Origin: Deltaproteobacteria bacterium
Lineage (GTDB): Bacteria > Desulfobacterota > Desulfarculia > Adiutricales > JAGVGV01
Reading direction: 5' to 3'
Assembly: GCA_020056895.1 (NCBI GenBank)
Contig: JAGVGV010000540.1
Coordinates: 1 to 5,565 of the forward strand
DNA length: 5,565 nt
Shown here: positions 5,483 through 5,565 of the stretch, piece after piece
Position numbering within the stretch: the stretch's first letter is position 1
Layout of the letters: every line of letters begins with the position of its first letter
Position numbers and translations under genes: made by a program
Notes under the pieces: generated by a model
The model's input: the letters and a program-made list of their open reading frames with translations, nothing else
Database searches by the model: none
Told to the model about the DNA's origin: nothing

Positions 5483-5565
5483 GGCGTCCCGAACTCGTGG
5501 GTGCACGTCAGGAATTGGGGGAAGTCCGTTTAAACGCTGTTTTGCGCCTTTTAGTTGTAGTATAA
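5483..5565. other. Right-edge intergenic sequence with a short palindrome
   Basis: No gene is visible in these bases. The only structure is a perfect 10-base palindrome, cgtttaaacg, at 5527-5536, and AT-richer sequence at the very edge. A neighbouring gene presumably starts or ends beyond the window. Confidence 0.3.

Noticed and set aside
4979..5506. A 175-codon minus-strand open frame across the leader.
   Set aside because: It is rich in Arg, Pro and Ser, has no recognisable fold, and its first ATG at 5506 lies upstream of the promoter while another ATG overlaps the -10 box. The hairpins better explain this sequence.

Overview
The window reads as ordinary chromosomal sequence from a GC-rich Gram-negative bacterium. 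The best guess is a sulfate-reducing or related deltaproteobacterium (Desulfobacterota). That guess rests on the type of YeiH-family transporter present (a long form with a big loop after the first membrane helix) and on codon style, not on a marker gene. No mobile element, CRISPR array, rRNA or convincing tRNA is visible.

All three recognisable genes lie on the minus strand, so transcription runs from right to left. From right to left: (1) 4906-5565 is a gene-free stretch of 660 bases. It holds a near-consensus sigma-70 promoter (5454-5482), several perfect GC-rich hairpins (5292-5394 and 5058-5096) and a diverged direct repeat. (2) 3364-4905 encodes a YeiH/UPF0324 (PF03601) membrane protein, usually labelled a putative sulfate exporter, with a perfect Shine-Dalgarno sequence. 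(3) 3173-3363 is a spacer with two strong hairpins, one of them terminator-like. (4) 449-3172 encodes a complete 907-residue P-type ATPase of the SERCA/PMR1 calcium-pump type. All the calcium-liganding side chains I could align to animal SERCA are present. (5) 413-440 is a hairpin just after the pump's stop codon. (6) 1-373 is the N-terminal part of a radical SAM enzyme that starts with TTG and runs off the left edge.

The transporter and the pump could be read from one promoter, with the hairpins between them lowering readthrough, but the sequence does not prove an operon. Both proteins would act at the inner membrane, one as a possible sulfur-oxyanion exporter and the other as a calcium exporter. 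The radical SAM gene sits behind a hairpin and is probably a separate unit.

I did not find a clearly new multi-gene system. The parts that most deserve a second look are the structured leader upstream of the transporter, the roughly 105-residue Lys/Ala-rich loop in the transporter, and the SERCA-like ion site of the bacterial pump.
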